In this document: one piece after another, positions 7,496 to 16,055 of the stretch
Numbering within the stretch: the stretch's first letter is position 1
Layout of the letters: every line of letters begins with the position of its first letter
Source: Paenibacillus terricola
GTDB lineage: Bacteria; Bacillota; Bacilli; Paenibacillales; Paenibacillaceae
Reading direction: 5' to 3'
Assembly: GCF_014779765.1 (NCBI RefSeq)
Contig: NZ_JACXZA010000005.1
Coordinates: 610,470 to 674,469 of the forward strand
DNA length: 64,000 nucleotides
The notes under the pieces: generated by a model
What the model saw: the letters and a program-made list of their open reading frames with translations, nothing else
Told to the model about the DNA's origin: nothing
Database searches by the model: none
Made by a program: the position numbers and the translations under genes

Positions 7496-9109
7496 TTAAG
7501 CTAATCCGTGGCCATACGCGTACTGCTCCGTTATCGTAACGGGAAGCTTGCCTAACGGCCTAGCTTCTCCAGCAAGAACTTTCGCCAGCGCCTCCATCAT
7601 AATCGGCCGGTTCTCGTAGCAGGCCAGATAGCCATGTACTTTCGGGAACTGGTTCAGATCGTACGGATTGCGCAGTGCTGCGACAACGACCTTCACGCCG
7701 TCTCTAGCAAGCAGTCCGTTCACAAGCGCGGTCTGACCGGTGGAGAAGGACGCGTTATACGTGCCGACCACCACCTGTGCATATCCGGCACTTGCTTGCA
7801 GCGCCTGCTCAATTTCCTCTTGTGTCGGCTCCGTTCCGATGACATGTTCCACAACTGTGCCATTATAGGCACGAAGCGCGCTGCCGATCGTCACATTCTG
7901 AGCAATGATCTCGTCGACCTCCGTATTCGTCCGTACTTCCGGCCAAATGACGAACGTCGGTACACCCTTCTGCAGCGGCACGGCCTGGTTCTCGTTGCGC
8001 ACCAGCGTTACACTGTGCTCCGCCGCTTCACGCGCCACCGCGAGATGCGTCTCGGATCCAATAGCGGCGTCGTCTCCGATCACGCTGCTGCCGGCCTGCC
8101 CGCGGCGGAGCTTCAACTCGACAATTCGGCGCACCGATTGATCGATCCGTTCCTCGGTAAGCTCGCCGCTAGCGACGGCCGCATGAATCGCTTCGAATGC
8201 CTCAAGCTGCCGATCCAACCGATGGCTGACTAATACAAGATCAACACCCGCTTGAAGTGACATGACAGCGCCCTTGCCAATGCCGACCGTCTCCGAGATC
8301 GCCTTCATCTCTAAGCAGTCTGTAACGATAACGCCGTTATAACCAAGCTCTTCCCGAAGCAATCCGGTAATAATATTGTTCGACAGCGTAGATGGGACGC
8401 CTGAATTCTCATAGGCCGGGAACATCACATGCGCCGTCATGATCGCATCGACACCCGCTTCAATGGCTCTACGGAACGGGACAAGCTCTACTGCATGCAG
8501 TCTGTCATGGTCATGCCTTACGACGGGAAGCTCGTGATGAGAATCCGCCGATGTATCGCCATGACCCGGAAAATGCTTCGCGCAAGCCGACACGCCCGAC
8601 TCTTGATAGCCCTCAATCGCCGCCGCGCCCAGCTCAGCTACCTTCTCTGGGTTCTCTCCGAAGGACCTGACACCGATAACAGGGTTCGCCGGATTGTTGT
8701 TCACATCCAGACAAGGTGCGAAGTTCATATTGATGCCCATCTGCAGCAGCTCGTCGGCCGATACTCTTGCCGTACGATAGGCATATTCCAACCTGCCCGT
8801 CGCCCCAATAGCCATATTGCCTGGCATCAGCGCAACGTCCTGATCAATTCGCGACACCATGCCGCCCTCTTGGTCGATTGCGATCCAGAGCGGAACGTCC
8901 GTCACTTTGCTCGACAACGCTTGAAGCTCAGCCGACAACCTTGCAACCTCGCTGCTTGGGCCAACATTGCGTCGGAAATAAATAATGCCGCCAAGCTTAT
9001 AATCTTGAATCAGCTGCTTAATGCCTTCCGTTGGCGTTGTACCGTCGAATCCACACATGACGATCTGGCCGATTTTGTCCCGCAAGCTCCACGTCGATAA
9101 GTCCACCAT
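7496..9109 (-). CDS. nagZ: NagZ-type beta-N-acetylhexosaminidase, glycoside hydrolase family 3
   Basis: The GH3 N-terminal TIM-barrel shows LWIAIDQEGGMVSRI, the NagZ signature KHFPGHGDTSADSHHELP (about residues 178-195, which carries the His/Asp acid-base dyad) and the nucleophile Asp in VIVTDCLEMKAI (about 264). A C-terminal GH3 alpha/beta domain follows (ADHSVTLVRNE-like start, about 380-537). No signal peptide is present, so it should act in the cytosol on imported GlcNAc- or MurNAc-containing oligosaccharides. I start it at ATG 9109, behind GGGGGGAAT that overlaps the end of the regulator gene; a TTG at 9124 is possible. It is the last gene of the sugar ABC operon, and its position suggests the transporter imports its substrate. 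Confidence 0.9.
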   Translation of the reverse strand: MVDLSTWSLRDKIGQIVMCGFDGTTPTEGIKQLIQDYKLGGIIYFRRNVGPSSEVARLSAELQALSSKVTDVPLWIAIDQEGGMVSRIDQDVALMPGNMAIGATGRLEYAYRTARVSADELLQMGINMNFAPCLDVNNNPANPVIGVRSFGENPEKVAELGAAAIEGYQESGVSACAKHFPGHGDTSADSHHELPVVRHDHDRLHAVELVPFRRAIEAGVDAIMTAHVMFPAYENSGVPSTLSNNIITGLLREELGYNGVIVTDCLEMKAISETVGIGKGAVMSLQAGVDLVLVSHRLDRQLEAFEAIHAAVASGELTEERIDQSVRRIVELKLRRGQAGSSVIGDDAAIGSETHLAVAREAAEHSVTLVRNENQAVPLQKGVPTFVIWPEVRTNTEVDEIIAQNVTIGSALRAYNGTVVEHVIGTEPTQEEIEQALQASAGYAQVVVGTYNASFSTGQTALVNGLLARDGVKVVVAALRNPYDLNQFPKVHGYLACYENRPIMMEALAKVLAGEARPLGKLPVTITEQYAYGHGLA

Positions 9110-9111
9110 GC

Positions 9112-10728
9112 TTATTCCCCCCAAGTTTCCTTGTTCTTGCCGGCTCGCTTCTCCCGATATTCAGAAGGGATTTCTCCCGTAATCTTATGGAACACTTTCG
9201 TAAAATAACGCCGCTCCGCATAGCCGACCGACCGTCCGATATCGGTAATGCTCCGGTCTGTCATTAGCAGCAGCGACTTCGCAAGCGCAATGCGTTCCGC
9301 CGTCACATACTCGACGAACGTACAGCCAACATGCTGCTTGAACAGCTGACTGAAGTAGCTCGCGCTAATGCCGAGATTGCCTGCCACCTCGTCGATGCCG
9401 AGGTCGCGCGACAGATGAGCGCCGATGTAATCCTTCGCTGTATGCATAAGCACATCGCCCGATTTACGACTCATCGACGACTCCAGACTCGCATTCATGA
9501 TGCGCCGCACAACGGCCAGCATATCCTTCACACGAGTTGCCTGCTCCATAACGGTCCAGATTTCTTTCTCCTCCGCGGCGGACAGCACATTCAGATCGCG
9601 CATCTCCCGCATCAGATGCATCGCGGCAAAATGGACCAGCTTCTCCGCATGCGCCAGCGATCTTCCCGGCACCGCTTGAACGCGTGCCGTCAACTGCTGC
9701 AGCACCGTCTCTACTCCCTCACGGTCGTTGCGCTTAAGTGCGGACACCAGCTCCTCCAGGGTCACCCACAGCGTCTCTTCCCCGTCCGTTGCTGCATCCC
9801 CTTCGCTCGATAGCAGAATCGAGCGATCCTTGACGGATGCCAGATGCACCTTCTTCTGCAGCGAACGATACGTTGCAGACAGCTCCTCGAGCGGAATTTC
9901 ATGCGGATGCGCGCCTATCGACAGCTTAACGCCAACATGGCTCTCAACCGCCGATTGCAGCAATCCGGCCCAACACCGCACATTCACCTCAGTGACCGCG
10001 GCCTCTGCCTCGTCCTTCTCGTGCAGAATACACCATTCGCCCTCGCGCATTTGCAGCACGGCATATCGCAGCCCTTCGCTTTGCAGCGCATCCTGCAGCA
10101 CGTTGCGAACAGCGAAATTGCGAAGCTTCCGATCTTGCTCGGACGTGAAACGATACTTGTGCGTATAGTCGTCAATATCAGCAAGCATTAGAATATATCG
10201 GAACCGACTTGCATCGACCTCTACATCATCGAACATGAACTGTGTCTGCACAGACGAATAGTCCATCAGAATATCGTAGAGCATCTTCTCGTGCACGAGA
10301 TGAACCGCTTGGCCAAGCTGCGCCTGCGCTGCATGCCGCTCCCGTCTGCGTTCGCGAATCGTATCCGCGAGCCGTCCGATAATATTCGTCAGCTCCTCAT
10401 AGTCAATCGGCTTAAGCACATAATCGCGCACGCCGAACTTCATGACCGAACGGGCATATTCGAAGTCCTGATAACCGGTCAGCATGACGACCTCGGCTTC
10501 TTCACCGAGCTCGCGCAGCCGTCCAAGGAAGGCGATGCCATCCATGACCGGCATGCGGATGTCGCATAGAATAATGTCTGGGTGATGCTCCGCCACAAGC
10601 TCGAGCGCCTGCACCCCATTTCGAGCCAGACCAACGACCTCCACCTCTAGCTCATCCCATGGCAGGACAATCTGCAGGTTCTTCAGAATATGCACTTCAT
10701 CATCAATCAGCAGCGCCTTCAGTCTCAT
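9112..10728 (-). CDS. YesN-like response regulator (REC + AraC-type helix-turn-helix)
   Basis: A REC domain (residues 1-120) has the acidic pair DDE, phospho-acceptor Asp56 in IILCDIRMPVMDG, Thr in VMLTGYQDFEYA and Lys in YVLKPIDYEEL. A poorly conserved central region of about 280 residues follows, then a C-terminal AraC-family DNA-binding domain (VAGNLGISASYFSQLFKQ and RSVGYAERRYFTKVFHK). The start MRLKALLIDDE at 10728 fits the family and has GGGAG eight bases upstream. It overlaps the sensor gene by 26 bases, indicating translational coupling. Together they should control the adjacent sugar transporter and NagZ in response to an extracellular or transporter-bound sugar. Confidence 0.92.
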   Translation of the reverse strand: MRLKALLIDDEVHILKNLQIVLPWDELEVEVVGLARNGVQALELVAEHHPDIILCDIRMPVMDGIAFLGRLRELGEEAEVVMLTGYQDFEYARSVMKFGVRDYVLKPIDYEELTNIIGRLADTIRERRRERHAAQAQLGQAVHLVHEKMLYDILMDYSSVQTQFMFDDVEVDASRFRYILMLADIDDYTHKYRFTSEQDRKLRNFAVRNVLQDALQSEGLRYAVLQMREGEWCILHEKDEAEAAVTEVNVRCWAGLLQSAVESHVGVKLSIGAHPHEIPLEELSATYRSLQKKVHLASVKDRSILLSSEGDAATDGEETLWVTLEELVSALKRNDREGVETVLQQLTARVQAVPGRSLAHAEKLVHFAAMHLMREMRDLNVLSAAEEKEIWTVMEQATRVKDMLAVVRRIMNASLESSMSRKSGDVLMHTAKDYIGAHLSRDLGIDEVAGNLGISASYFSQLFKQHVGCTFVEYVTAERIALAKSLLLMTDRSITDIGRSVGYAERRYFTKVFHKITGEIPSEYREKRAGKNKETWGE

Positions 10729-12538
10729 GTGCATCACTCCCAATGTCCTTCTTCGGAATGGTGAACTTCATCGTTGTCCCTCTGCCCTGCTCACTGCATA
10801 TAAACAGGCCATATCTGCTGCCATATTGAATGCGGATGCGGTCCGCAACATTGTAAACGCCGAGTCCACGCGCCTCTCCCGTCTGCGGTGAATCCTCATG
10901 CCGGCTGTCCTTCATCTGGCGGTCGTAGTTGAACGTTTGAAGCCGCTCTGGAGGAATGCCAATCCCATTATCCTCTATATAGAAGGCAAGCGAATCGCCT
11001 TCCTCACGAGCGGATACTCGAATATGGCCCATGTAATCGATACCCTCAAAACCGTGCTGGATACAGTTCTCAACGAGCGGCTGCAGCGTCAACTTCAGCA
11101 TTTCATAACGCATCAGCTCTGGCGGAATATCGATCTCGAAGTCAAACAGCTCCTCGAATCGGAATTTCTGGATGCCCAAGTAGCTGAGCAGATGATCAAG
11201 CTCCTGCTCGACAGTGATCTGCTCCCGCTGCGTAATGCTGATCCGAAGCAGGCTGCCTAGCCGCGTTACCATCTGGCTGACCTTCTTGCCTTGGTTCTGC
11301 ACAGCGAGCACGTTGATCGATTCCAGCGCATTGAACAGAAAATGCGGCTTGATCTGCGCCTGAAGCGCCTGCAGTTCGGCATGACGCTTCCGCTCCTGCT
11401 CGCTCTTAACCTCAGTCAGCAGCTCCGAGACCTGCGATACGAGACTGTTGAAACCTCTTGCCAGAAGCGCCGTCTCATCGTTCCCTTTGATCGGCAGTCG
11501 AGCGTTCAGATCGCCTCTCTCCACGCGGCGCATGAACTTCACCGTCTGAAGAATCGACTTCGCGATACGGTTCGCGAAGAACATAATGAAGTAACACGCG
11601 GACAACACGCAGAACAGGAGGATGCCGACAACCCAGCGGGAGTATAGGCCAACTTCGCTCGATAGCGACTTCCAAGACGTAATCGAGACGAGATGCCAGT
11701 CTTCCTTCTCAATGCCGGCTCCGATGCTGGAGATGACGCTATCCTGCCCGTCGAACTTGCCCCTGCCACTTCGATAAGTGGTGTCCAGGACAAGCGGCTT
11801 TTTCACATATTGATTAATGAACTTGCCGTTCAGTTTCTCGCTGCTGTCGTACATAATGAGTCCTTTGCCGTTCACAATGAGAAACTCCGTCGTGCTCTGC
11901 TTCTGCTTGTAGCGGAAATAACGGAAGACCGACTCGATGCCGGAGTTCTTAATCTGAACGAGCAGAATCCCTTTATCATTGAGCGTAGCAATATCTTTGA
12001 CGACCCGAATCTGTGTGAACACCGGATCGACGCCCGTCAGCTCCGGATACTCGTAAGGCCCAACCCAGACTGGCTGTCCCTTGCGATCGAGCACCTGCTG
12101 GTAGATCTCCTGCTTCTTGAACTGAGCGAACGGCATCGCCTGGAAGTGTTCTTTGGTGAAGATACGATTGATTCGCTCGTTGTTGAGCGTGTACATAAAG
12201 GCGTAGCTGACAGACGGATGGTTGATGAGCAAATCGCGGAAATTACGCTGGACCTTGTTCAGGTCCAAGTAATCGATTTCTTTCAAGTCCGTCTCATAGC
12301 CGTTATTGAGCATCTCTTGAATCGCATCGCTGGCAATGGTGCTGTCCGTCACCTTGTTCATCTCGCCGAATACGAAACCGACACTCTGCGTAAGTGCACG
12401 AAGCGTTAGTTCGGCTTGTCCGGAATATTTCTCTTCGATCATATTCGTAACAAGAATATAGAGCGCGAAGCCAAGCGCGATGAGCGGAACGATAATGAAC
12501 GTCATAAAGGCGCCAAACAGTTTATATGGAAGTGACAT
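10703..12538 (-). CDS. YesM-like sensor histidine kinase
   Basis: A 611-residue membrane kinase. A first transmembrane helix (about 9-32) and a second (about 298-320) bracket a dCache-like extracellular sensor of about 265 residues, containing KDIATLNDKGILLVQIKNSGI. A HAMP segment (RRVERGDLNARLPIKGNDETALLA) and a His_kinase domain follow, with the phospho-acceptor in LQAQIKPHFLFNALESINVL (about 396). The HATPase domain shows PLVENCIQHGFEG, IEDNGIGIPPERL and GLGVYNVADRI. The domain order is exactly that of the YesM/LytS-type sensors paired with AraC-type regulators in Paenibacillaceae sugar operons. It lies between the permease and regulator genes. Confidence 0.93.
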   Translation of the reverse strand: MSLPYKLFGAFMTFIIVPLIALGFALYILVTNMIEEKYSGQAELTLRALTQSVGFVFGEMNKVTDSTIASDAIQEMLNNGYETDLKEIDYLDLNKVQRNFRDLLINHPSVSYAFMYTLNNERINRIFTKEHFQAMPFAQFKKQEIYQQVLDRKGQPVWVGPYEYPELTGVDPVFTQIRVVKDIATLNDKGILLVQIKNSGIESVFRYFRYKQKQSTTEFLIVNGKGLIMYDSSEKLNGKFINQYVKKPLVLDTTYRSGRGKFDGQDSVISSIGAGIEKEDWHLVSITSWKSLSSEVGLYSRWVVGILLFCVLSACYFIMFFANRIAKSILQTVKFMRRVERGDLNARLPIKGNDETALLARGFNSLVSQVSELLTEVKSEQERKRHAELQALQAQIKPHFLFNALESINVLAVQNQGKKVSQMVTRLGSLLRISITQREQITVEQELDHLLSYLGIQKFRFEELFDFEIDIPPELMRYEMLKLTLQPLVENCIQHGFEGIDYMGHIRVSAREEGDSLAFYIEDNGIGIPPERLQTFNYDRQMKDSRHEDSPQTGEARGLGVYNVADRIRIQYGSRYGLFICSEQGRGTTMKFTIPKKDIGSDAHETEGAAD

Positions 12539-12604
12539 AATGGCTGCACGGCTCCTTCTCGATGATTGGTTACGCCATTCCTATCGTTTCGCTCTCTTGG
12601 GTGG

Positions 12605-13486
12605 TTATCCCTTCACGCTGCCCGCCGTAATGCCTTCAATGATTTTCTCCTGCAAGAAAGCATAGAGGACCAGCACTGGCGTTACGCTAAACACGATGCC
12701 GGTACAGATAAGCGCGTAATTCGTCTGGAACGAATCGCGGAAGCCGACCATACCTGTCGGCAGCGTTCGGAGCGCATCCTTGCTAATAAAGAAATTCGCG
12801 AGCAAATATTCGTTCCAGACGCCGAGGAAGTTCACGATGAATACCGTTACAAGCGCCGGCATCGTGAGCGGCAGAATAAGCACAAGGAACATACGGATCG
12901 CACCCATGCCGTCTACGACAGCCGCTTCCTCTAGATCCGTTGGAATATTGCGCATGAATGCAGCGATCAACAAGACGCTCAATGGCAGTGCGCCCGCGGT
13001 ATACGGCAGAAACAGCGCCCAGTGCGTATTCAGAATGCCCATCTTCATGACGAGCATATATTGCGCGATGAAAAGTACGTTACCAGGAATAAGCATCCCG
13101 ATCAGTACGAACTGATAGATGACCTTGCTCGTGCGGAGAAGCTTCATCCGCGTGAGCGCGAAGGCAGTTGCAGCTGCTAGCAGCACACCAACTGCCGATG
13201 AGGATAATGATAAGTATAAACTGTTCCAGAAGTATACACCTATTTTGGCCTTCACCCAAGCTTCAACATAGTTGTGAAAATATAGCTTCGTCGGGAAACC
13301 GAACGGGTGCGCAGCGATCTCCAGATTGCTCTGCTTCAAGGAAGAGAAAACAACGAATATGAACGGAAACAGAATGATCGCCACGTAAACCATCAACACA
13401 ACATGCGGGAGAACCCGCTTAACTGGCTTCGGGACGGCGACTCGGTTGCGAATGGCAGGCTGGGTGCGCTTAAGCAAAGTTTGCAT
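12605..13486 (-). CDS. Sugar ABC transporter permease (MalG type)
   Basis: Six transmembrane helices are apparent, with the EAA cytoplasmic loop DLEEAAVVDGMGAIRMFLVLILPLTMPAL that contacts the ATPase. The N-terminal RVLPHVVLMVYVAIILFPFIFVVFSSLK and C-terminal ending FLQEKIIEGITAGSVKG are typical of the CUT1 family MalG/UgpE permeases. I start it at ATG 13486; a TTG at 13492 overlaps the upstream stop and is the alternative. No ATPase gene is present in the operon, so it probably uses a shared MsmX-like ATPase encoded elsewhere, as is usual for CUT1 systems in Bacillales. Confidence 0.93.
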   Translation of the reverse strand: MQTLLKRTQPAIRNRVAVPKPVKRVLPHVVLMVYVAIILFPFIFVVFSSLKQSNLEIAAHPFGFPTKLYFHNYVEAWVKAKIGVYFWNSLYLSLSSSAVGVLLAAATAFALTRMKLLRTSKVIYQFVLIGMLIPGNVLFIAQYMLVMKMGILNTHWALFLPYTAGALPLSVLLIAAFMRNIPTDLEEAAVVDGMGAIRMFLVLILPLTMPALVTVFIVNFLGVWNEYLLANFFISKDALRTLPTGMVGFRDSFQTNYALICTGIVFSVTPVLVLYAFLQEKIIEGITAGSVKG

Positions 13487-13488
13487 GA

Positions 13489-14370
13489 TCAATCATTCCC
13501 TCCCTGGTTTCTTCCGAGCGTCAACTGGTACAGTGCGGTCAGTACGAGTGCAAAGGCGAAAATAATAAGCGAAATCGCGGTGCCGAACCCATAGTTCGGA
13601 TCGACGCCCATCGCCTCATTAACGAGATACGAAGCCATTACTTCTGTCGAGCCGACCGGGCCGCCCTTCGTCATGACGAGAATGATATCAACGACGCGCA
13701 TTGCGCCTGCGATCGACAGCATAATAACGACGGAAATAATCGGACGAATGAGCGGTACTGTAATGAGAAGCGCGCGTTGTCTGCCGCTTGCGCCGTCGAT
13801 TTCGGCTGCTTCATTGACTTCTCTCGGAATCGCCAGAATCGCAGCTAATACAAGTACGATGTAGAAGCCCATCCACTGCCATGCATTAGTTGCAAGGACT
13901 GCGAACATCGCCCATTTGGTATCCGCCAGCCAGTAGATCGGATCAATGCCGAATACGGACAGCAGCTTGTTCAGCGGCCCGATCTCCGGTTCATAGATGA
14001 AGCCCCACAGAATGCCGATTACGGAAGTGGACAGAATCGAAGGAATGAATACGGTTGTTTTGTAGAAACCCTGGAATCGCTTGACATGACCAACGAGAAT
14101 TGCAAAGAAAATAATAAGCGGCACTTGGATAAAGACGGAGAACAAAATGAAATACATATTGTTAACGATCGCATTGCGGAAATCCGGATCGTTGAATGCG
14201 GTAGTAAAGTTGTCGAATCCAATGAACTTATAGTCTTCGAGTCCGTTCCAATCGGTGAACGCGTAGAACGAAGAAGATGCCATCGGATAAATGAAGAACA
14301 AGCAGTACAGCAGCAAGGTTGGAAGAACGAACATCGCGTATACATAGGGATTTTTCAGCGTGCTTTTCAT
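13489..14370 (-). CDS. Sugar ABC transporter permease (MalF/UgpA type)
   Basis: The first CUT1 permease of the operon: MKSTLKNPYVYAMFVLPTLL at the N-terminus, six transmembrane segments, and the EAA loop VNEAAEIDGASGRQRALLITVPLIRPII. The ATG at 14370 is preferred over upstream in-frame codons because GAGGGGG lies at seven to eight bases. Its stop is immediately next to or overlapping the start of the second permease, so the two are translationally coupled. It should form the heterodimeric membrane channel with the 12605-13486 product. Confidence 0.92.
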   Translation of the reverse strand: MKSTLKNPYVYAMFVLPTLLLYCLFFIYPMASSSFYAFTDWNGLEDYKFIGFDNFTTAFNDPDFRNAIVNNMYFILFSVFIQVPLIIFFAILVGHVKRFQGFYKTTVFIPSILSTSVIGILWGFIYEPEIGPLNKLLSVFGIDPIYWLADTKWAMFAVLATNAWQWMGFYIVLVLAAILAIPREVNEAAEIDGASGRQRALLITVPLIRPIISVVIMLSIAGAMRVVDIILVMTKGGPVGSTEVMASYLVNEAMGVDPNYGFGTAISLIIFAFALVLTALYQLTLGRNQGGND

Positions 14371-14395
14371 GATTTGCCCCCTCATAAGGATAGAA

Positions 14396-14428
14396 AGGCG
14401 CCGCCCGCGTGTCGGGCGGGCGACGCCT
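14396..14428 (-). other. GC-rich intercistronic hairpin between binding-protein and permease genes
   Basis: AGGCG/CGCCT outer and CGCCCG/CGGGCG inner stems surround a five-base loop, without a T-run. Such hairpins between a binding-protein gene and its permease commonly protect the upstream message and give excess binding protein. That role is inference here. Confidence 0.6.
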
Positions 14429-14455
14429 CTATCAAGCATTGGCCGATGGTGTCAA

Positions 14456-15874
14456 TTATTTCGCAGCGGCGAGTGCTTTCTCTTGTACCTTCTGCATTGC
14501 ATCTGCTACTTCTTGCGCCGACGACTTGCCAGCGATCAGCTTCTGAATTTGCGATTCCGATTCTTTGTATACATCAGAAGCTACTGTCGAGTCGAAGTGC
14601 GAGAATGCGCCGCCGGAGTTGCCGAGAATTTGCATCACTTGCTTAACAATTGGATCTTCAACCTTCGCGATCGATTCGTCGGACAGCTTCATCGACGGCA
14701 GCAAGCCGTCTTCGAGCAGACCGCGCAGCTGCATTTCTTCGCTGTACATATTTTTAATGAAAGCCTTAACAGCCGTCAGCTCTTCCGGTTTCAGATCAGC
14801 GGAGAAGCCATAACCGTTACTGTAGTTACCGTTAACCGCCAATTGGTTGCCTTTGCCGTTCGGTACGCCCGGCATTGTGAAGAAACCAACTTGGTTCGTC
14901 AAATCGCCAGCTTGCGCTTGATCCTTGAATACGGACGAACGCCAGCTGCCGTCGAACATCATGCCTGCTTTGCCAGTAACGAACTGGTTGAGCATGTCAG
15001 CATACTCCAGGCCAAGCTCGCCTTTCGTGAAGTAGCCCTTCTTCTCCCACTCTTGATACTTCGAGAATGCCGCTACAACCTCTGGCGAGTTCCATGCCTG
15101 CGATCCGGCTGGGAAGCCGTCGATCGCTTCTGGTCCTGCATAACGTCCGATGAGCGTATTGACGAGCATGTTTGGTACCCATGCACCTTTGGAGCCCATT
15201 GCGAATGGCGTAATTTTATTTTTGCTCAGCGTATCCGCTGCTGCTTCGAGTTCGTCCCAAGTGGTCGGCTCTTTGATGCCATATTTCTCGAACAGCGGCT
15301 TGCTATAGAAGAAACCTTCCGTGCTGCCGCCGATTGGCAAGCCGTACACTTTACCGTCCAATGTGAACTGGTTCAGGTTCAGGAATTTGTCACCGATGCC
15401 GAGCTCCGCAATGATTGGAGTCAGATCGAGCAAACGTCCCGCTTTCGCATATTTGAGCGCGTCACCCGCGCCGCCGAACAAGTCGAAGATCTTAGGCGGG
15501 TTGCCTGCAGCCATCTCTGCCGGAAGCTTCGTGAACCGGTTAACTTGGTCCTCTACGCCGTCAAGCTCGATCGTTAAGCCCGGCACATCCGCTTCTGTTT
15601 TCTTCACGACATCGTCCAGAATCGCTTTGCGGAATTTCTGTGCATCCGATACTTGAATGTGACGCAGCGAAACGGTGAATGGCTCTGCTTCTTCCTTCTT
15701 CGGCGTGTCTTCCGTCTTCGCAGGCGTATCCGTTTTCTCTGTTGTATCGGTTGTCGTTGCCGTCTGCGTTTTGTCTGTCTCTGTGGAGGATTTGTCGCTC
15801 TTGTCGCCGCAGGCGCTCAGGACCGTGGAAGCTGCAAGGATAAGCGTAATGCCTAGATAAATCGACTTCTTCAT
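14456..15874 (-). CDS. Sugar ABC transporter substrate-binding lipoprotein (family 1)
   Basis: The start at ATG 15874 is set by AGGGGG seven bases upstream. A lipoprotein signal peptide MKKSIYLGITLILAASTVLSAC is followed by a Thr/Lys/Glu-rich linker and an extracellular solute-binding family 1 domain. Family landmarks include FTKLPAEMAAGNPPKIFDLFGG, LFEKYGIKEPTTWDELEAAADTL, FVTGKAGMMFDGSWRSS and ANVQ-like C-terminal helices. It is the first gene of the operon and is followed by the two permeases, sensor, regulator and NagZ. The NagZ partner suggests GlcNAc- or MurNAc-type oligosaccharides or chitobiose, but the specificity cannot be read from the sequence. Confidence 0.93.
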   Translation of the reverse strand: MKKSIYLGITLILAASTVLSACGDKSDKSSTETDKTQTATTTDTTEKTDTPAKTEDTPKKEEAEPFTVSLRHIQVSDAQKFRKAILDDVVKKTEADVPGLTIELDGVEDQVNRFTKLPAEMAAGNPPKIFDLFGGAGDALKYAKAGRLLDLTPIIAELGIGDKFLNLNQFTLDGKVYGLPIGGSTEGFFYSKPLFEKYGIKEPTTWDELEAAADTLSKNKITPFAMGSKGAWVPNMLVNTLIGRYAGPEAIDGFPAGSQAWNSPEVVAAFSKYQEWEKKGYFTKGELGLEYADMLNQFVTGKAGMMFDGSWRSSVFKDQAQAGDLTNQVGFFTMPGVPNGKGNQLAVNGNYSNGYGFSADLKPEELTAVKAFIKNMYSEEMQLRGLLEDGLLPSMKLSDESIAKVEDPIVKQVMQILGNSGGAFSHFDSTVASDVYKESESQIQKLIAGKSSAQEVADAMQKVQEKALAAAK

Positions 15875-15894
15875 TCGATGACCCCCTGATCGAT

Positions 15895-15959
15895 AATGTG
15901 AAATCTTCTTTACAATTCGATTATAGTCCCCGCCTCTGCGATGCATAAGATTCACATTT
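15895..15959 (-). promoter_or_regulatory. Candidate promoter and flanking inverted repeat of the sugar ABC operon
   Basis: On the minus strand a TATAAT box lies at 15920-15925, about 46 bases before the start codon; the -35 region is poor, as expected for an activator-dependent promoter. Two imperfect inverted arms, AATGTGAAATCTT (15895-15907) and AAGATTCACATTT (15947-15959), flank it and could bind the YesN-like regulator. Confidence 0.45.
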
Positions 15960-16016
15960 CCACGATCGAGGGGTAAAATTCTCTACTCTTAATTTGGCCC
16001 CTTATAGGGCGTGTGC

Positions 16017-16047
16017 AAAAAAGTCCAGCCAAGAAGGTGGACTTTTT
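16017..16047. terminator. Bidirectional rho-independent terminator
   Basis: AAAAAGTCCA and TGGACTTTTT pair around a ten-base loop, with A and T runs on both sides. It lies just after the stop of the SEC-C gene and insulates the sugar operon promoter. Confidence 0.9.
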
Positions 16048-16055
16048 GAACTACC

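Noticed and set aside
14360..15577. A 405-codon plus-strand frame opposite the sugar-binding protein gene
   Set aside because: The minus-strand product has a lipobox, family motifs and operon context; the plus frame has neither family features nor a ribosome site.
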